Below, piece by piece: positions 6,405-6,985 of a DNA stretch of 6,985 bases (position 1 is the first letter of the stretch; every line of letters begins with the position of its first letter). This stretch comes from Acidimicrobiales bacterium (GTDB lineage: Bacteria; Actinomycetota; Acidimicrobiia; Acidimicrobiales; RAAP-2), in assembly GCA_017882985.1 (NCBI GenBank), contig JADGOK010000044.1:1-6985 (forward strand), given 5' to 3'. The notes under the pieces are model-generated. The model worked only from the letters and a program-made list of their open reading frames with translations. It was not told the DNA's origin and did not search any database. Made by a program: the position numbers and the translations under genes.

Positions 6405-6985
6405 ACGCGTGGTGGGCCCAGACGCGTGCCGAAGTGCGCATGACCGTGCGCCGGGGTGAGACGCTGCTGCTCACGGTGGGCATACCCGTCTTGTTGCTCG
6501 TGTTCTTCTCACTGGCCCGCGTCACGTCGACTCCCACGGCGCACCGGATCGATTTCGTGGCCCCGGGAATACTGGCCCTTTGCGTGCTGTCGACCTCTCT
6601 GGTCGCGCTGTCAATCTCAACCGGCTTCGAGCGATCGTTCGGTGTGCTGCGACGACTCCACGTCACGCCGCTCGGCCAGGGTCGCCTGATTGGTGCGAAG
6701 ATGGCTGGCGTTCTGGTCACCGAGGCCATTAAGGTCGCGATCCTCGGGGCGGTCGCGTTGGCCCTGCGATGGCATCCCCACGGTGGCGCCGGCGGTGGCG
6801 TGCAGGTGCTCGGCCTCTTGCTGCTCGGCTCGGCCGGCTGCGCCGGCATCGGTCTCGCGCTCGCGGGTTGGCTTCGAGCCGAGGTCAACCTCGCCGCCAG
6901 CAACGGCCTCTACCTCGTCTTGCTGCTCTTCTCGGGCATCGTCGTCCCGGCGACGTCGCTTCCTTCGTTCATCCAACGAATCGCG
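6401..6985 (+). CDS. ABC-2 type transporter permease, N-terminal part (truncated by window end)
   Basis: 195 residues are visible and the frame is still open at the right edge; the family is usually about 240-260 residues, so perhaps one or two helices are missing. Hydrophobic segments lie at about 21-39, 54-74, 101-121, 136-157 and 168-183. Between the second and third is FERSFGVLRRLHVTPLGQGR (76-95), the coupling-loop pattern of ABC-2 permeases (glutamate-arginine, then Leu-Arg-Arg-Leu, then Thr-Pro-Leu). GTG 6401 shares GTGA with the ATPase stop; an ATG 13 codons later is possible but would remove the N-terminal amphipathic helix. With the ATPase it forms a DrrAB-like half-transporter pair. 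In several actinobacteria such a pair sits near heme A/cytochrome oxidase genes, which could be tested downstream; nothing here shows it. Confidence 0.88.
   Translation, partial: MNAWWAQTRAEVRMTVRRGETLLLTVGIPVLLLVFFSLARVTSTPTAHRIDFVAPGILALCVLSTSLVALSISTGFERSFGVLRRLHVTPLGQGRLIGAKMAGVLVTEAIKVAILGAVALALRWHPHGGAGGGVQVLGLLLLGSAGCAGIGLALAGWLRAEVNLAASNGLYLVLLLFSGIVVPATSLPSFIQRIA

Noticed and set aside
1..6985. CRISPR arrays, tRNA or rRNA genes, insertion sequences, attachment-site repeats
   Set aside because: Looked for on both strands; no regularly spaced repeats, cloverleaf-like sequence, transposase frame or paired direct repeats were seen.

Overview
The window looks like chromosomal DNA of a high-GC Actinomycetota. 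The evidence is a SenX3/RegX3-type two-component pair, a conjugation-type small membrane protein of the kind found in actinobacteria, GTG starts and dense packing. The seryl-tRNA synthetase has an unusual active-site stretch that reminds me of Acidimicrobiia-like lineages; that placement is a guess. Almost everything is coding. I see only two gaps between genes, about 78 and 58 bases, and both separate divergent genes.

Left part, minus strand, reading right to left from 2044 to the left edge: three overlapping genes that look like a type IV secretion/conjugation module. They are a 94-residue two-helix protein (DUF6112/VirB2-like), a 370-residue polytopic TrbL/VirB6-like channel protein, and the first ~223 residues of a protein with an N-terminal membrane hairpin (PrgI/SCO6880-like, a tentative match) that runs off the window. 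The last gene has no ATG or GTG start and is easily missed; it probably starts at a TTG.

Middle, plus strand, 2123-4146: a SenX3-like histidine kinase (one membrane helix, PAS, HisKA, HATPase) and a RegX3-like OmpR-family regulator, joined by a TAATG stop/start overlap. In known relatives this pair senses phosphate supply. The kinase is head-to-head with the secretion module.

Right part: serS (minus strand, 4127-5434) converges on regX3, and the two coding regions overlap by 20 bases at their 3' ends. A divergent ABC exporter follows on the plus strand: an ATPase (5493-6404) and an ABC-2 permease (6401 to the right edge, incomplete), coupled by a GTGA overlap. Both serS and the ATPase gene have a TANNNT -10-like hexamer 7-8 bases before the start codon, which fits leaderless transcription.

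The serS, two-component and ABC genes are ordinary. The part most worth a second look is the secretion-like module directly beside these core genes, with no tRNA, integrase or attachment site visible between them.
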